A stretch of 64,000 nt of DNA from Streptacidiphilus albus JL83 (lineage in GTDB: Bacteria > Actinomycetota > Actinomycetes > Streptomycetales > Streptomycetaceae): the NCBI RefSeq assembly GCF_000744705.1, contig NZ_JQML01000001.1:6706017-6770016 (forward strand). Reading direction: 5' to 3'. Positions 23,266 to 32,901 of this stretch are shown here, in pieces. The position numbers and the translations under genes were made by a program. The notes under the pieces were generated by a model. The model worked only from the letters and a program-made list of their open reading frames with translations. It searched no databases and was not told the DNA's origin. Every line of letters starts with the position of its first letter. The first letter of the stretch is position 1.

Positions 23266-23553
23266 CAGAAACCTTTACTTGACAGTCAATTGCCGTGACT
23301 GACGTCACAGAAGTGCCGGGCGATCGCCAGGAACCTTTACCCGTAGGTGAAACGCGGCCAGGTGTACCGATTTGGCCTGCCGCGATTCGGGCAGATCGCC
23401 CTTCATGGGAAACGAATCCACAGGTGAGTGGGCGCGCACAGGGTATAGCCCGTGCTTTGCCGGATCCATTAGGTTCCTGTGGAGTTGATCTCCGGTCGCG
23501 TCGGTTTGGACGGCGCGCCGTCGATAGTCGTTTCTCTGTGCGGGGGACAAGTG
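23266..23553. promoter_or_regulatory. Divergent promoter region of lectin protein and RHS toxin, with spaced TGAC/GTCA palindromes
   Basis: This 288-base region separates the two very large genes. TGACAGTCA (23280-23288) and TGACGTCA (23300-23307) are palindromes whose centres lie about 20 bases apart, two helical turns, 15-42 bases upstream of the lectin-protein start. They could bind a dimeric regulator in tandem. No other clear structure or gene is seen here. Confidence 0.4.
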
Positions 23554-26500
23554 GTGGGCAGACGGGTGCGCTGGTTCATGGGCGTTCGCAATCGGGTATG
23601 GGGGCGGACTCTCACCTTCGCCACGGCTGCGGTCGCGGCAGGAGCGGTCGTCACTCAGGTCGCGGTGGCCCAACCGCTGCCGCAGTACCACTACACCGGT
23701 GGCATCTGGTCGCCGTCGGCCCTCGCGGCCACCAAGAGCGTGCCGGTGCACCCGCTGAAGGCGACGGCCGGGAAGGCCGAACTCGCCAAGGGGCAGCTGC
23801 CGCTGGCCGTCTATCAGGCCAAGGCTCCGGTGTGGCCGGCCGCCGGCGTCGGCACGGCGTCGCTGACGTCCGCGGCGACCGCTGCGTCCGCCGCTGCGAC
23901 CGCGAAGAGCGGACGCGCCGCCGCCGATTCGGTGGTGCCGGTGACGGCCCCGGTGCGGGCCGGGGCCCTGCCGGTGTGGGTGGCTCCGCACACGGTCGCG
24001 GCGCACGGAACCCGGGTCGCGGCCACGGCCGCCGCCTCGGGGCCGTCCTCGGTCCGGGTCCAGGTCGCCTCGCACGCGCAGACGCTGGCGGCGGGCGCGG
24101 ACGGGCTGCTGCTGGGCTTCTCCCGGGCCGACGGCGGAACCGCCACCGGCCAGGTCCAGGCGGTCATCGACTACTCCTCGCTGGCGCAGGCCTACGGCGG
24201 CGGCTTCGCCTCGCGACTGGAGCTGGTCGAGGTCCCCGCCTGCGCGCTGACCACGCCCTCGGCCAAGGCCTGCCGTACCCGGACCCCGCTGGCCTTCACC
24301 AACTCGCCCGGCACGGACCAGCTGACCGCCACCGTCCCGCTGGCCGCCGCCGCGAGCACGGTCCGCGCGGGCGCCTCGGCGCGTTCCGCGGCGGTGGCGG
24401 CCGCCGTCACGCCGATGACCGCGGTCGAGGTCATCTCCGGCACCTCCGGAGCGGAGGGGAACTACGCCGCCACCTCGCTCGACCCGGCCGGCGGCTGGTC
24501 CGCCACCGGCGACGGGGCCTTCACCTACAGCTATCCGATCGACGTTCCGACACCGCCCGCCGGCACCGCCCCGGGGGTCAGCCTCGCCTACAACTCGCAG
24601 TCCGTCGACGGCGAGACCTCCGCGCGCAACTCGCAGTCCTCCGACGTGGGCGACGGCTGGGACTACGACCCGGGCTTCGTCGAGCGCAGCTACCGTTCCT
24701 GCGGGTCACTGCTGAACTCCGACGGCAGCCATGTGCTGAAGGACTCGGGCGACGAGTGCTGGGGCGGTGACGACGACACCATCTCCTTCGGCTCCCACTC
24801 CGGCGTCCTGGTGCCGACCACCATGGCGAGCAACGTGCCCGGCCTGGTCGCCCAGTGGAAGCTGCAGGGCGACGACGGCACCGTGGTCCAGGAGCTCTCG
24901 GGGGCTGAGAACGGCCTCTACCAGGGCATCTACTTCCGCGTGCTGACGACCGACGGCACCGCCGCGTACTTCGGCTCGGACCATGCGCCGGCCGGCACCT
25001 CGATCTCCTCCCCGCCGCAGTCGGGCACCCCCACCGACAGCTCGACCGACTCGGCCTGGGGCGTCCCGGTGCTGCACCCGGTCTCGGGCGACCCCTGCTA
25101 CAGCTCCGCCCAGGGCACCGCCTCGAAGTGCGCACAGAACGAGGGGTGGCGCTGGAACCTCGACTTCACCGTCTCGCCGACCGGGTTCGTCCAGCGCTAC
25201 GACTACACCAGTGAGACCAACTACTACGACCTCGGCGGGGGACAGGTCACGGCCCCGAACGGCTCGGGCACGCTGACCTCCTACACCCGCGGCGGCACCC
25301 TGGCGCAGATCTCCTACGGCTACACGCTGGCGGACGAGCAGGCCGGGAACACCCCTGCCGCCGCCGTGGTGTTCGGCTCCACGCAGCGCTGCCAGACCTC
25401 CAGCACCTTCACCGACTGCTCGGCCGGGAACCTCAACGCGAACACCGCCACCAACTGGCCTGACGTCCCGTACGACCTCGACTGCCCCTCGACGGACAGC
25501 ACCACCATCCCCAGCGGCTCGACCACGATTCCGGCCAACGTCTGCATCAACGCCGGCCCCTCCTTCTGGGACACCACCCGGTTGAGCACCATCACCACCA
25601 AGGTCGACGTGGCCGGCAGCGGTCTGACGCCGGTGGACACCTACCAGCTGAACCAGGTCTTCTCCGACGCCGGCGGCAGTGTCGACCCGGTCACCGGCAC
25701 CTCGGTGGACCCGAAGGACGCCGGATCGCTGCAGGCCGTGATGTGGCTGCAGTCGATCACCCACACCGGTGACGCGGACAGCTACGACGGCGGCGGCACG
25801 CCGCTGACGATGAACCAGGTCACCTTCACCGGAACCGAGATCGACAACCGGGTCGACGGCTCCAGTCCGCCCGCGCCGCCGCTCTACCACCCGCGGATCG
25901 CCACCGTCGCCACCGAGACCGGTGAGGACATCGCGGTGACGTACTACCCGCCGGACTGCTCGCGGGTGAACGGCACCATGCCGGCCTCGGCCGACAGCGA
26001 CACCATGTCCTGCTACCAGGTCTACTGGTCCCCACCGGGTGCGGCCAAGCCGATCGCGGACTGGTTCAACAAGATCCGGGTGCAGAGCGTCGCCTCCTCG
26101 GACATGACCGGGGCGGTGACCGACACCAGTGGCGGCACCCTGTACGAGGGGTCCCCGACCGAGGTCACCGACTACGCCTACAGCGGTGCGGCCTGGCACC
26201 GCGACGACTCGGCCCAGACCGACGACCAGTACCGCACCTGGGACCAGTTCCGCGGCTACCGCACCGTCACCACCACCACCGGCACCGCGCCCGACCCGGT
26301 CACCCAGACGGTGACCACCTACCTGCAGGGCATGGACGGGGACTACCTCGCCAACGGCACGCAGCGCTCGGTCAGCGTCAACGCGGTCGTGGGCGGCACC
26401 ACCACCGAGGGTGACGCCACCGCCTCCCCTGCGGTCCACGGCAGCCCCACCCAGGTGGGCGGCACCGTGGTGGAGACCGTCAAGGACAGCAACTGGCTGG

Positions 26501-29500
26501 CCGGGACGCCGCTGGAGACCGACACCTACACCAAGGCCAGCGGCATCGTCGACCCGACGGTCACCGGCGGCACCATCGAGGCCGAGTCGATCGCCGTCCC
26601 GCCGGACACCACCCAGACCGCGAGCACGCCGCAGACGCCGTGGACGGACTGGAACACCACCGACGACACCGGCACCGCACCGACCCTGTCCACCCTCCCC
26701 CCGCTGACCGCGCTGCGGGTCACCGACTCCGGCAGCCGCGACTACGCACTGCTGAAGAACGGCTCCTGGAGCGAGAACCAGACCACCACCGACTACGACT
26801 CCCAGGCCCGGGTGTCGACCGTGGACACCATCGCGGGCGTCGGCAGCACCGCCCCGCAGGAGCAGTGCACCACCACCACCTACGCGTCGCCGTCGGCCAC
26901 CAACGCGATGATGCTGAGCTACGCCGACCAGGTCACCACGGTCTCCGGCGGCTGCGCCGCCCCGACGCCGACGACGCTGTTCTCGGACCAGCAGACCTAC
27001 TACGGCGGTGACGGCAGCCTGGCGAACCTGGGCACCTTCGGCCAGTTGGACCCGCCCGACACCATGGGCGGCGGGACCGGCCTGGTCACCGGCACCAGGA
27101 CGGCCACCAGCGACACCAGCGCCGGGGGCGAGACCTGGCAGACCACCTCGGCGATCAGCTACGACGGCGGCGGCCGGGTGGTGAAGACCCTCGACACCGA
27201 CGGCTCGCCCACCAGCACCAGCTTCAAGCCGGCCTGGAACGCGGCCGGCGGCAACACTGCGGCCACCACGGTCACCTCCACCAACTCCCAGGGCTGGACC
27301 ACCACCTCGACCCTGGACCCGCTGCGCGGACTGCCGACCGAGGACGTCGACGACAACGGCGGCATCACCGACATCACCTACGACGCGCTCGGACGCCGCA
27401 CCGCCGTCTGGCTCCCGGGACGTTCGAAGGCCTCCGGACAGAGCGCCGACGAGACCTTCTCCTACCTGGTCAGCAACACCAGTCCCTCCGCGGTGACCAC
27501 CAACACCCTGCGTGAGGACGGCTCGTACGCCCAGAACATCACCCTGTACGACGGGATGCTCCAGCCCCGCCAGCAGCAGAGCACCACGGCCGACAACTCG
27601 GCGGGTCGGCTGATCAGCGACACCTTCTACGACTCGCACGGTTGGCCGGTCCGGAGCTACGCGCCGTACGTGGACGCCACGACCAGCCCGTCGACGACCC
27701 TGGCCATCCCCGACACCGAGAACCAGATCCCCTCGGAGACGGTCACTGCCTACGACGGCCTGGGCCGCTCGGTGTCCTCGCAGCTCTACACCATGGGCGC
27801 GCCGCAGTGGGAGTCAACCACCAGCTACCCCGGTGCCGACGAGACCGACAGCACCCCCCCGGCCGGCGGCCCGACTACCGCGACCATCGAGAACGCCCTC
27901 GGCCAGACCACCAGCACCGTGGTCAAGAACACCAACGCCCAGACGACCCTGACCGGTGGCGAGATCATCCCGTCGGGCACCTCGCTGATGTCCGACAGCG
28001 TCCGGCTGAGCATGCAGGCCGGCGGCAACCTGGTGCTGTCCTCCCTGGCCAGCGGCAAGACCCTGTGGTCGACCGGGACCTCCAGCGCCGGTTCGTACGC
28101 CGAGTTCGGCACCGACGGCAACCTCGTGGTCGACAGCCCGACCGGCGCCCAGCAGTGGAGCACGGCCCTCGCCGCGACCACCGGCTCGACGCTGAAGCTG
28201 CAGGACGACGCCAACCTCGTCGACTACAGCAGCGCCGGCGCGACGCGGTGGTCCAGCGGCACCGCCGGCGCCGCCGCCGAGGCCGACTCGACCACCGGGT
28301 ACACCTACTACCCGACCGGCCAGCTCCACACCGTCACCGACACGGCCGGCAACCAGTGGAGCTACACCTACAACCTCCTCGGCGAGGAGACCTCCCAGAC
28401 CGACCCGAACGCGGGCACGACCACCTTCGACAAGTACGACGCCGACGGCGACGTGCTGCAGAGCACGGACCCGCGCGGCCAGGCCACCTCGTACACCTAC
28501 GACTGGGACGACCGGGCGGTCGCCAGCTACGCCGCCGCCTGGTCGGCCACCCCCAGTGCCTCCACCCAGCTCACCTCGACCGTCTACGACACCCTGGCCA
28601 AGGGCTACCCGACCTCCGAGACCAGCTATGTGGGCGGGTCGGGCAGCACCGGGAAGGCCTACACCCAGACCGTCACCGGCTACAACGTCGCCGACCAGCC
28701 GCTGGGCGAGACCGAGACGATCCCGGCCTCCGACGGCTTCGCGGCCCCCGCCGGCACCAAGCAGGGCGCCGCCGGCACGGTCACCTTCGAGTCCGACAAC
28801 AGCTACACGCCCAACACCGACGAGCTGGCCTCGACCAGCTACGGCCACGACGGCGGGCTGCCGGCCGAGACCGTCGGCTACCAGTACGACCTGCAGGGCC
28901 TGATGACCGAGTCGGGCAGCACACTGACCTCCTCGACCGGTGCCACCAGTTCGGCTTCGTACCTCGACGACACCAACTACACGCCGAACGGCCAGGAACT
29001 CCGCTCCACCTACGGGCTCTACGGCAAGCAGTTGGTCACCACCGACGCCTACGACCCGGCCACCGGCCGGCTGTCCTACAGCAGCACCAACACCCAGACC
29101 AGCACCAGCAACGCGATCGACGGCGTCTCCTACCGCTACGACGACTCCGGCAACATCACCGCGATCTCCGACGTCCAGTCCAACGGCAGCACGGTCACCG
29201 GCACCGACACCCAGTGCTTCAGCTACGACTCGATGCAGCGGCTGACCCAGGCCTGGACCGACACCGCGGGGATCAACACCAGCAGCACCAGTCCGGCCGA
29301 CCCCACCGTGGGCGACGTCGGCGGCTGCAACACGACCACGCCGGAGACCACCGCCACTGCCCCGATCAAGACCACGACGGTCGGCGACACCGCCGGCGAC
29401 GCCTACTGGCAGAGCTACACCTACGACCTGCTCGGCGACCGTACGAGCATGGTCAACCACGACACCGGCGGCAACGCCCTGGACGACACCACCCAGACCA

Positions 29501-32115
29501 TCGGCTACAACGGCGCCGACGGCACCACCCCGGCCGCCCAGCCGGACCAGGGCAGCACCACCACCATCAGCAATCCCGAGCTCGGCACCACGGTCGAGAC
29601 CGACACCCACACCGACACCGGGTACACGCCCAACGAGAACGCCGGCAACACCATGAGCCGGAAGCTCAGTGCCGGACCGCTGAGCACCGGCCTCAGGAAC
29701 AGTGCCGGCCTGCCGGTCTGCGCGAGCGACCCGTCGGCGAGCACCACGGCGGGGACCGCCGTGACCACCTACGCCTGCAGCCCCGGCACCGGACAGACCT
29801 TCACCCTGGGCACCGACTCGACGCTCAAGGTCGCGGGCATGTGCCTGGACACCACCGGCGGGGCCAAGACGGCCGGCACCGTGGTCGAGATCAACACCTG
29901 CAACAGTGCCACCACCACCCAGAAGTGGCAGACCGGTGCGACCGGCGACACCCTGGTGAACACGGCGTCCGGCCTGTGCCTCACGGACCCGGCCGGCAGC
30001 ACGGTCAACAGCACCAAGCTGACGATCGCGGCCTGCGGGGTCGTCGGCCAGTCCTGGACCACGACCGGCGCCACCGGCGGCCAGGCTCCCGGCACCAGCC
30101 AGAACATCAGTTACAACGCCATGGGGCTCACCTCCGCGGTGACCACCACCAACGGCGGCAACAGCCAGACCAGCAGCTACACCTACGACGCCGAGGGCAA
30201 CCTGCTGGAGCAGGCCAACACCTTCGACAACACCAAGATCCTCTACCTGTTCGGCGGAACCGAGCAGATCACCCTGAACGTGCCGAACAACTCGGTGACC
30301 GCGCTGCGCAACTACGCGGGTCCGGACGGCACCACCGTCACCCGCAGCAGCGCCGGTACGCTGACCTACCAGCTGAGCAACCTCCAGGGGACGGCCACCA
30401 CGGCGGTCGACGCGACCAGTCTCGCCGTCACCCGCCGTGCCTACGACCCCTTCGGCAACGCCCGCGGCACGGTGCCCAGCACCTTCGTCGGCCCCTCCGA
30501 GAACCATGGTTTCCTGGGCCAGCCCACCGACACCAGCAGCGGTCTCGACCTGCTCGGAGCGCGCAACTACGACCCCACCCAGGGCCGGTTCCTCAGCCTC
30601 GACCCGGTGTTCGAGGCCGGTGATCCGAACCAGATGGGCGGCTACACCTACGCCGCCGACAACCCGAGCACCGGCAGTGACCCCGACGGCCGGATGTTCA
30701 GCGACGACGGCGGCGGTGGCGGCGGGGACTCGTCACCCAGCCCGGGGCTCACGCCTCCGCCCGACCCGTCACCGCAGTCGAACCCTGATCCCACGGCGAC
30801 CCCGGACCCCTCACCCGAGCCCCCGGACCACTACGACCCCAACTGCCACGACTGCTCGTACCACACCGGCCTGCTCTGGGCGTTGAACATCGCCTCCTGG
30901 TTCCTCTTCCCCGAAGAGGACGCCGCGGTGGACGGCGCGCGGCTGCTGGCCGAGGAGGCCGCGAAGGAGGCTGCCGAGAGGGCGGCGAAGAAGGCGGCGG
31001 AGGAGGCCGCGAAGAAGGCGGCGGAGGAGGCCGCAGAGCAGGCGGCCAAGGAGGCGGCGAAGAAGGCGGCGGAGGCCGAGGCGGCCAGCGCCGCCAAGAA
31101 GGCCGCGGAACTGGCCGAGAAGAAGGCCGCAGCCGTCGCCAAGGCCGAGGCCGAGGAGAAGGCCGCGGCCGCCGCCAAGGCCGAAGCCTCCAAGGCCTCC
31201 AAGATCGACCCAGGGGCCGATGCGTCGGACGATCCGGTCACGGACGACAATCCGGGCGGATCGGGCTGCCACAGCTTCCTGCCGGACACCCTGGTCCTCA
31301 TGGCGGACGGCACCGTCAAGGAGATCAAGGACGTCAAGCCCGGTGACCAGGTGCTGGCGACCGACCCGCTCACCGGAGAGTCCGTCACCCGGCCGGTCAC
31401 CGACCTGATCACCACCCCCGAGGACGACGACTTCGCCGATCTGACCATCGCCACGAAGAAGGGCCCGGCCCACCTCACCGCGACGGTCACCCACCCCTTC
31501 TGGGTGGTCAGCTACCACGCCTGGATCGACGCCGGCCATCTCAAGCCGGGCATGGCCCTGCGCACCGCCGACGGAACGGCGACGTCGGTCCTCGCCGTCC
31601 GGACGTTCCACCACGTCTACCTCACCCACGACCTGACGGTCGCCACCACCCACACGTTCTACGTGCTGGCCGGAACCGCGGCGATCCTGGTTCACAACAG
31701 CAACGTCAAGTGCCCCACCGACGTGGCACTCGGCGCGCAGGACGAGGGCGTCGTCAAGTGGGCGAACAAAAAGGGCTTCACCCACTACATGGGGAACATG
31801 GAGGACGGGAGGACCTGGCAGGAGGCGGTGATGTCGGCCATCAGCAAGCCCGAAATCACCATGCGTGTCTACACCAAGGGATTCGACGGCGGTTTCCTCG
31901 CGTCGGCGCTGCGAGGGATGTCCGGAAGTGAGCGGGCGACCGAGTGGGAGATGTCGTGGCTCGCGAAGGCGGTGATCGAGGGCGAGAGACCATGGAGTTC
32001 GATAGTCTTCTACGACGCGGCGGGGGACGAGCTGCCAATGGAAGACGAACCGGATTGGGCGAACGATCCCGCTCTTTCCAAGATGTGGCAGAGATGGGGC
32101 CCGTTCGAGCCGTAA
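23554..32115 (+). CDS. Secreted RHS polymorphic toxin with lectin domains, HINT processing domain and unrecognised toxin tip
   Basis: About 2853 residues from GTG 23554, six bases after GGGGGA; an ATG at 23578 is the alternative. A Sec signal ends VAVA. The N-terminal region carries the RHS-associated motif GVSLAYNSQSVDGETSARNS. Many YD/RHS repeats follow. A bulb-type mannose-lectin insertion lies at about 1467-1569 (GGNLVLSS, DGNLVVDS, DANLVDYS) and a ricin-B lectin at about 2046-2176. The RHS core ends YDPTQGRFLSLDPV (about 2339). An Ala/Lys/Glu coiled coil spans about 2463-2551. A HINT domain has Cys2572, THPFW and terminal VHN (His2714-Asn2715). The last ~138 residues (ALGAQDEGVVKWANKKGF to the stop) should be the toxin and match no family I can name. 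Confidence 0.9.
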   Translation: MGRRVRWFMGVRNRVWGRTLTFATAAVAAGAVVTQVAVAQPLPQYHYTGGIWSPSALAATKSVPVHPLKATAGKAELAKGQLPLAVYQAKAPVWPAAGVGTASLTSAATAASAAATAKSGRAAADSVVPVTAPVRAGALPVWVAPHTVAAHGTRVAATAAASGPSSVRVQVASHAQTLAAGADGLLLGFSRADGGTATGQVQAVIDYSSLAQAYGGGFASRLELVEVPACALTTPSAKACRTRTPLAFTNSPGTDQLTATVPLAAAASTVRAGASARSAAVAAAVTPMTAVEVISGTSGAEGNYAATSLDPAGGWSATGDGAFTYSYPIDVPTPPAGTAPGVSLAYNSQSVDGETSARNSQSSDVGDGWDYDPGFVERSYRSCGSLLNSDGSHVLKDSGDECWGGDDDTISFGSHSGVLVPTTMASNVPGLVAQWKLQGDDGTVVQELSGAENGLYQGIYFRVLTTDGTAAYFGSDHAPAGTSISSPPQSGTPTDSSTDSAWGVPVLHPVSGDPCYSSAQGTASKCAQNEGWRWNLDFTVSPTGFVQRYDYTSETNYYDLGGGQVTAPNGSGTLTSYTRGGTLAQISYGYTLADEQAGNTPAAAVVFGSTQRCQTSSTFTDCSAGNLNANTATNWPDVPYDLDCPSTDSTTIPSGSTTIPANVCINAGPSFWDTTRLSTITTKVDVAGSGLTPVDTYQLNQVFSDAGGSVDPVTGTSVDPKDAGSLQAVMWLQSITHTGDADSYDGGGTPLTMNQVTFTGTEIDNRVDGSSPPAPPLYHPRIATVATETGEDIAVTYYPPDCSRVNGTMPASADSDTMSCYQVYWSPPGAAKPIADWFNKIRVQSVASSDMTGAVTDTSGGTLYEGSPTEVTDYAYSGAAWHRDDSAQTDDQYRTWDQFRGYRTVTTTTGTAPDPVTQTVTTYLQGMDGDYLANGTQRSVSVNAVVGGTTTEGDATASPAVHGSPTQVGGTVVETVKDSNWLAGTPLETDTYTKASGIVDPTVTGGTIEAESIAVPPDTTQTASTPQTPWTDWNTTDDTGTAPTLSTLPPLTALRVTDSGSRDYALLKNGSWSENQTTTDYDSQARVSTVDTIAGVGSTAPQEQCTTTTYASPSATNAMMLSYADQVTTVSGGCAAPTPTTLFSDQQTYYGGDGSLANLGTFGQLDPPDTMGGGTGLVTGTRTATSDTSAGGETWQTTSAISYDGGGRVVKTLDTDGSPTSTSFKPAWNAAGGNTAATTVTSTNSQGWTTTSTLDPLRGLPTEDVDDNGGITDITYDALGRRTAVWLPGRSKASGQSADETFSYLVSNTSPSAVTTNTLREDGSYAQNITLYDGMLQPRQQQSTTADNSAGRLISDTFYDSHGWPVRSYAPYVDATTSPSTTLAIPDTENQIPSETVTAYDGLGRSVSSQLYTMGAPQWESTTSYPGADETDSTPPAGGPTTATIENALGQTTSTVVKNTNAQTTLTGGEIIPSGTSLMSDSVRLSMQAGGNLVLSSLASGKTLWSTGTSSAGSYAEFGTDGNLVVDSPTGAQQWSTALAATTGSTLKLQDDANLVDYSSAGATRWSSGTAGAAAEADSTTGYTYYPTGQLHTVTDTAGNQWSYTYNLLGEETSQTDPNAGTTTFDKYDADGDVLQSTDPRGQATSYTYDWDDRAVASYAAAWSATPSASTQLTSTVYDTLAKGYPTSETSYVGGSGSTGKAYTQTVTGYNVADQPLGETETIPASDGFAAPAGTKQGAAGTVTFESDNSYTPNTDELASTSYGHDGGLPAETVGYQYDLQGLMTESGSTLTSSTGATSSASYLDDTNYTPNGQELRSTYGLYGKQLVTTDAYDPATGRLSYSSTNTQTSTSNAIDGVSYRYDDSGNITAISDVQSNGSTVTGTDTQCFSYDSMQRLTQAWTDTAGINTSSTSPADPTVGDVGGCNTTTPETTATAPIKTTTVGDTAGDAYWQSYTYDLLGDRTSMVNHDTGGNALDDTTQTIGYNGADGTTPAAQPDQGSTTTISNPELGTTVETDTHTDTGYTPNENAGNTMSRKLSAGPLSTGLRNSAGLPVCASDPSASTTAGTAVTTYACSPGTGQTFTLGTDSTLKVAGMCLDTTGGAKTAGTVVEINTCNSATTTQKWQTGATGDTLVNTASGLCLTDPAGSTVNSTKLTIAACGVVGQSWTTTGATGGQAPGTSQNISYNAMGLTSAVTTTNGGNSQTSSYTYDAEGNLLEQANTFDNTKILYLFGGTEQITLNVPNNSVTALRNYAGPDGTTVTRSSAGTLTYQLSNLQGTATTAVDATSLAVTRRAYDPFGNARGTVPSTFVGPSENHGFLGQPTDTSSGLDLLGARNYDPTQGRFLSLDPVFEAGDPNQMGGYTYAADNPSTGSDPDGRMFSDDGGGGGGDSSPSPGLTPPPDPSPQSNPDPTATPDPSPEPPDHYDPNCHDCSYHTGLLWALNIASWFLFPEEDAAVDGARLLAEEAAKEAAERAAKKAAEEAAKKAAEEAAEQAAKEAAKKAAEAEAASAAKKAAELAEKKAAAVAKAEAEEKAAAAAKAEASKASKIDPGADASDDPVTDDNPGGSGCHSFLPDTLVLMADGTVKEIKDVKPGDQVLATDPLTGESVTRPVTDLITTPEDDDFADLTIATKKGPAHLTATVTHPFWVVSYHAWIDAGHLKPGMALRTADGTATSVLAVRTFHHVYLTHDLTVATTHTFYVLAGTAAILVHNSNVKCPTDVALGAQDEGVVKWANKKGFTHYMGNMEDGRTWQEAVMSAISKPEITMRVYTKGFDGGFLASALRGMSGSERATEWEMSWLAKAVIEGERPWSSIVFYDAAGDELPMEDEPDWANDPALSKMWQRWGPFEP

Positions 32116-32142
32116 CCCGGATTGCCGACAGGAATGAGAACC

Positions 32143-32841
32143 GTGGATAAGTCGGGTGCCGCCTTCGCAGAGGCTCCGGATGCAGCGTTCTATCCGGAGC
32201 TGGTCGAACAAGGTGGGCTGTACCGGGTGCTTCAACGCATCGGGGAGGAACGCGGTCTTGACCTGGGGGATGTGCGACCCGGTTCGGACCGGGGATTGGC
32301 GGTCTACCGGACCGCAAAGTCGGATTCGAGCCGGGGGGCCATCAGGATCAGCACCGTGCTGAACCGACGGGCGTTCTCGATTGTTTTCGACAGTGCGGTG
32401 GGCAGCTATGTCTGGGCGGAGGGAAGTGCCACCGAGCCGGACCAGGTGGCCGGAGTGATCGACTCCTGGCGCGGCGGCATGCTGCTGGTGCCGCTCCGGG
32501 AGGCCTTCCCCTTCATGCAGTTCTCGCCGATGTCTCAGGGGTACGAGCGCGGCACGCAGGTGGAGACCGCCTGGGGACTCCTGCTGACAGGTGACGCCCA
32601 TGCCTCCCGTCGCGGAATGCTGACCGTCCTCCAGGCGGACTCCCTTGTGAGCGGGTTGTTCCCGTTCTTCTCCATGGGGACCCTGCGCCTGGCCAGGGAC
32701 TGCTTCGACCGGGAGGCCGGCTCGATCAGCATCGACGGGCAGGAGGACGGCCGCTATTCCGTGCGGTCGTCCTTCGACGGGGCCCTGCTGGCCGATGTCG
32801 AGCTGTCGAACCTGGCTGATGCGGTGGCATCGTTGATCTGA
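32143..32841 (+). CDS. Candidate immunity protein for the RHS toxin
   Basis: The 232-residue protein starts at GTG 32143, nine bases after AGGA; ATG 32134 is an alternative. It lies 27 bases after the RHS stop, the usual place of a cognate immunity gene. It is cytosolic and of moderate size, with an aromatic/Gly-rich middle (VWAEGSATEPDQVAGVIDSWRGGMLL, REAFPFMQFSPMSQ) that recalls Imm61-like actinobacterial immunity proteins. I cannot confirm that family by eye. A terminator-like hairpin follows at 32862-32886, so the toxin/immunity pair forms a closed unit. Confidence 0.65.
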   Translation: MDKSGAAFAEAPDAAFYPELVEQGGLYRVLQRIGEERGLDLGDVRPGSDRGLAVYRTAKSDSSRGAIRISTVLNRRAFSIVFDSAVGSYVWAEGSATEPDQVAGVIDSWRGGMLLVPLREAFPFMQFSPMSQGYERGTQVETAWGLLLTGDAHASRRGMLTVLQADSLVSGLFPFFSMGTLRLARDCFDREAGSISIDGQEDGRYSVRSSFDGALLADVELSNLADAVASLI

Positions 32842-32861
32842 TTCCGGGCGTGCCGCGCGCC

Positions 32862-32886
32862 CCCGGAGCCGACTGCCGGCTCCGGG
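32862..32886. terminator. Terminator hairpin after immunity gene
   Basis: CCCGGAGCCG (32862-32871) pairs perfectly with CGGCTCCGGG (32877-32886) across a five-base loop. It lies between the convergent immunity and IclR genes. Confidence 0.65.
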
Positions 32887-32901
32887 CGCGGGCGTTCGCC
32901 G

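Noticed and set aside
24706-30507. Two very long minus-strand frames (977 and 897 residues) opposite the RHS gene
   Set aside because: They are shadows caused by the Thr/Asp-rich RHS codons at high GC and show no motif.
27642-30623. 993-residue plus-strand frame inside the RHS gene in another frame
   Set aside because: It is made of Arg/His/Pro-rich low-complexity sequence; the RHS frame explains the region fully.
30940-31205. Separate gene for the Ala/Lys/Glu-rich segment
   Set aside because: It is in frame with the RHS core and the HINT domain and is best read as a coiled-coil stalk within the same protein.
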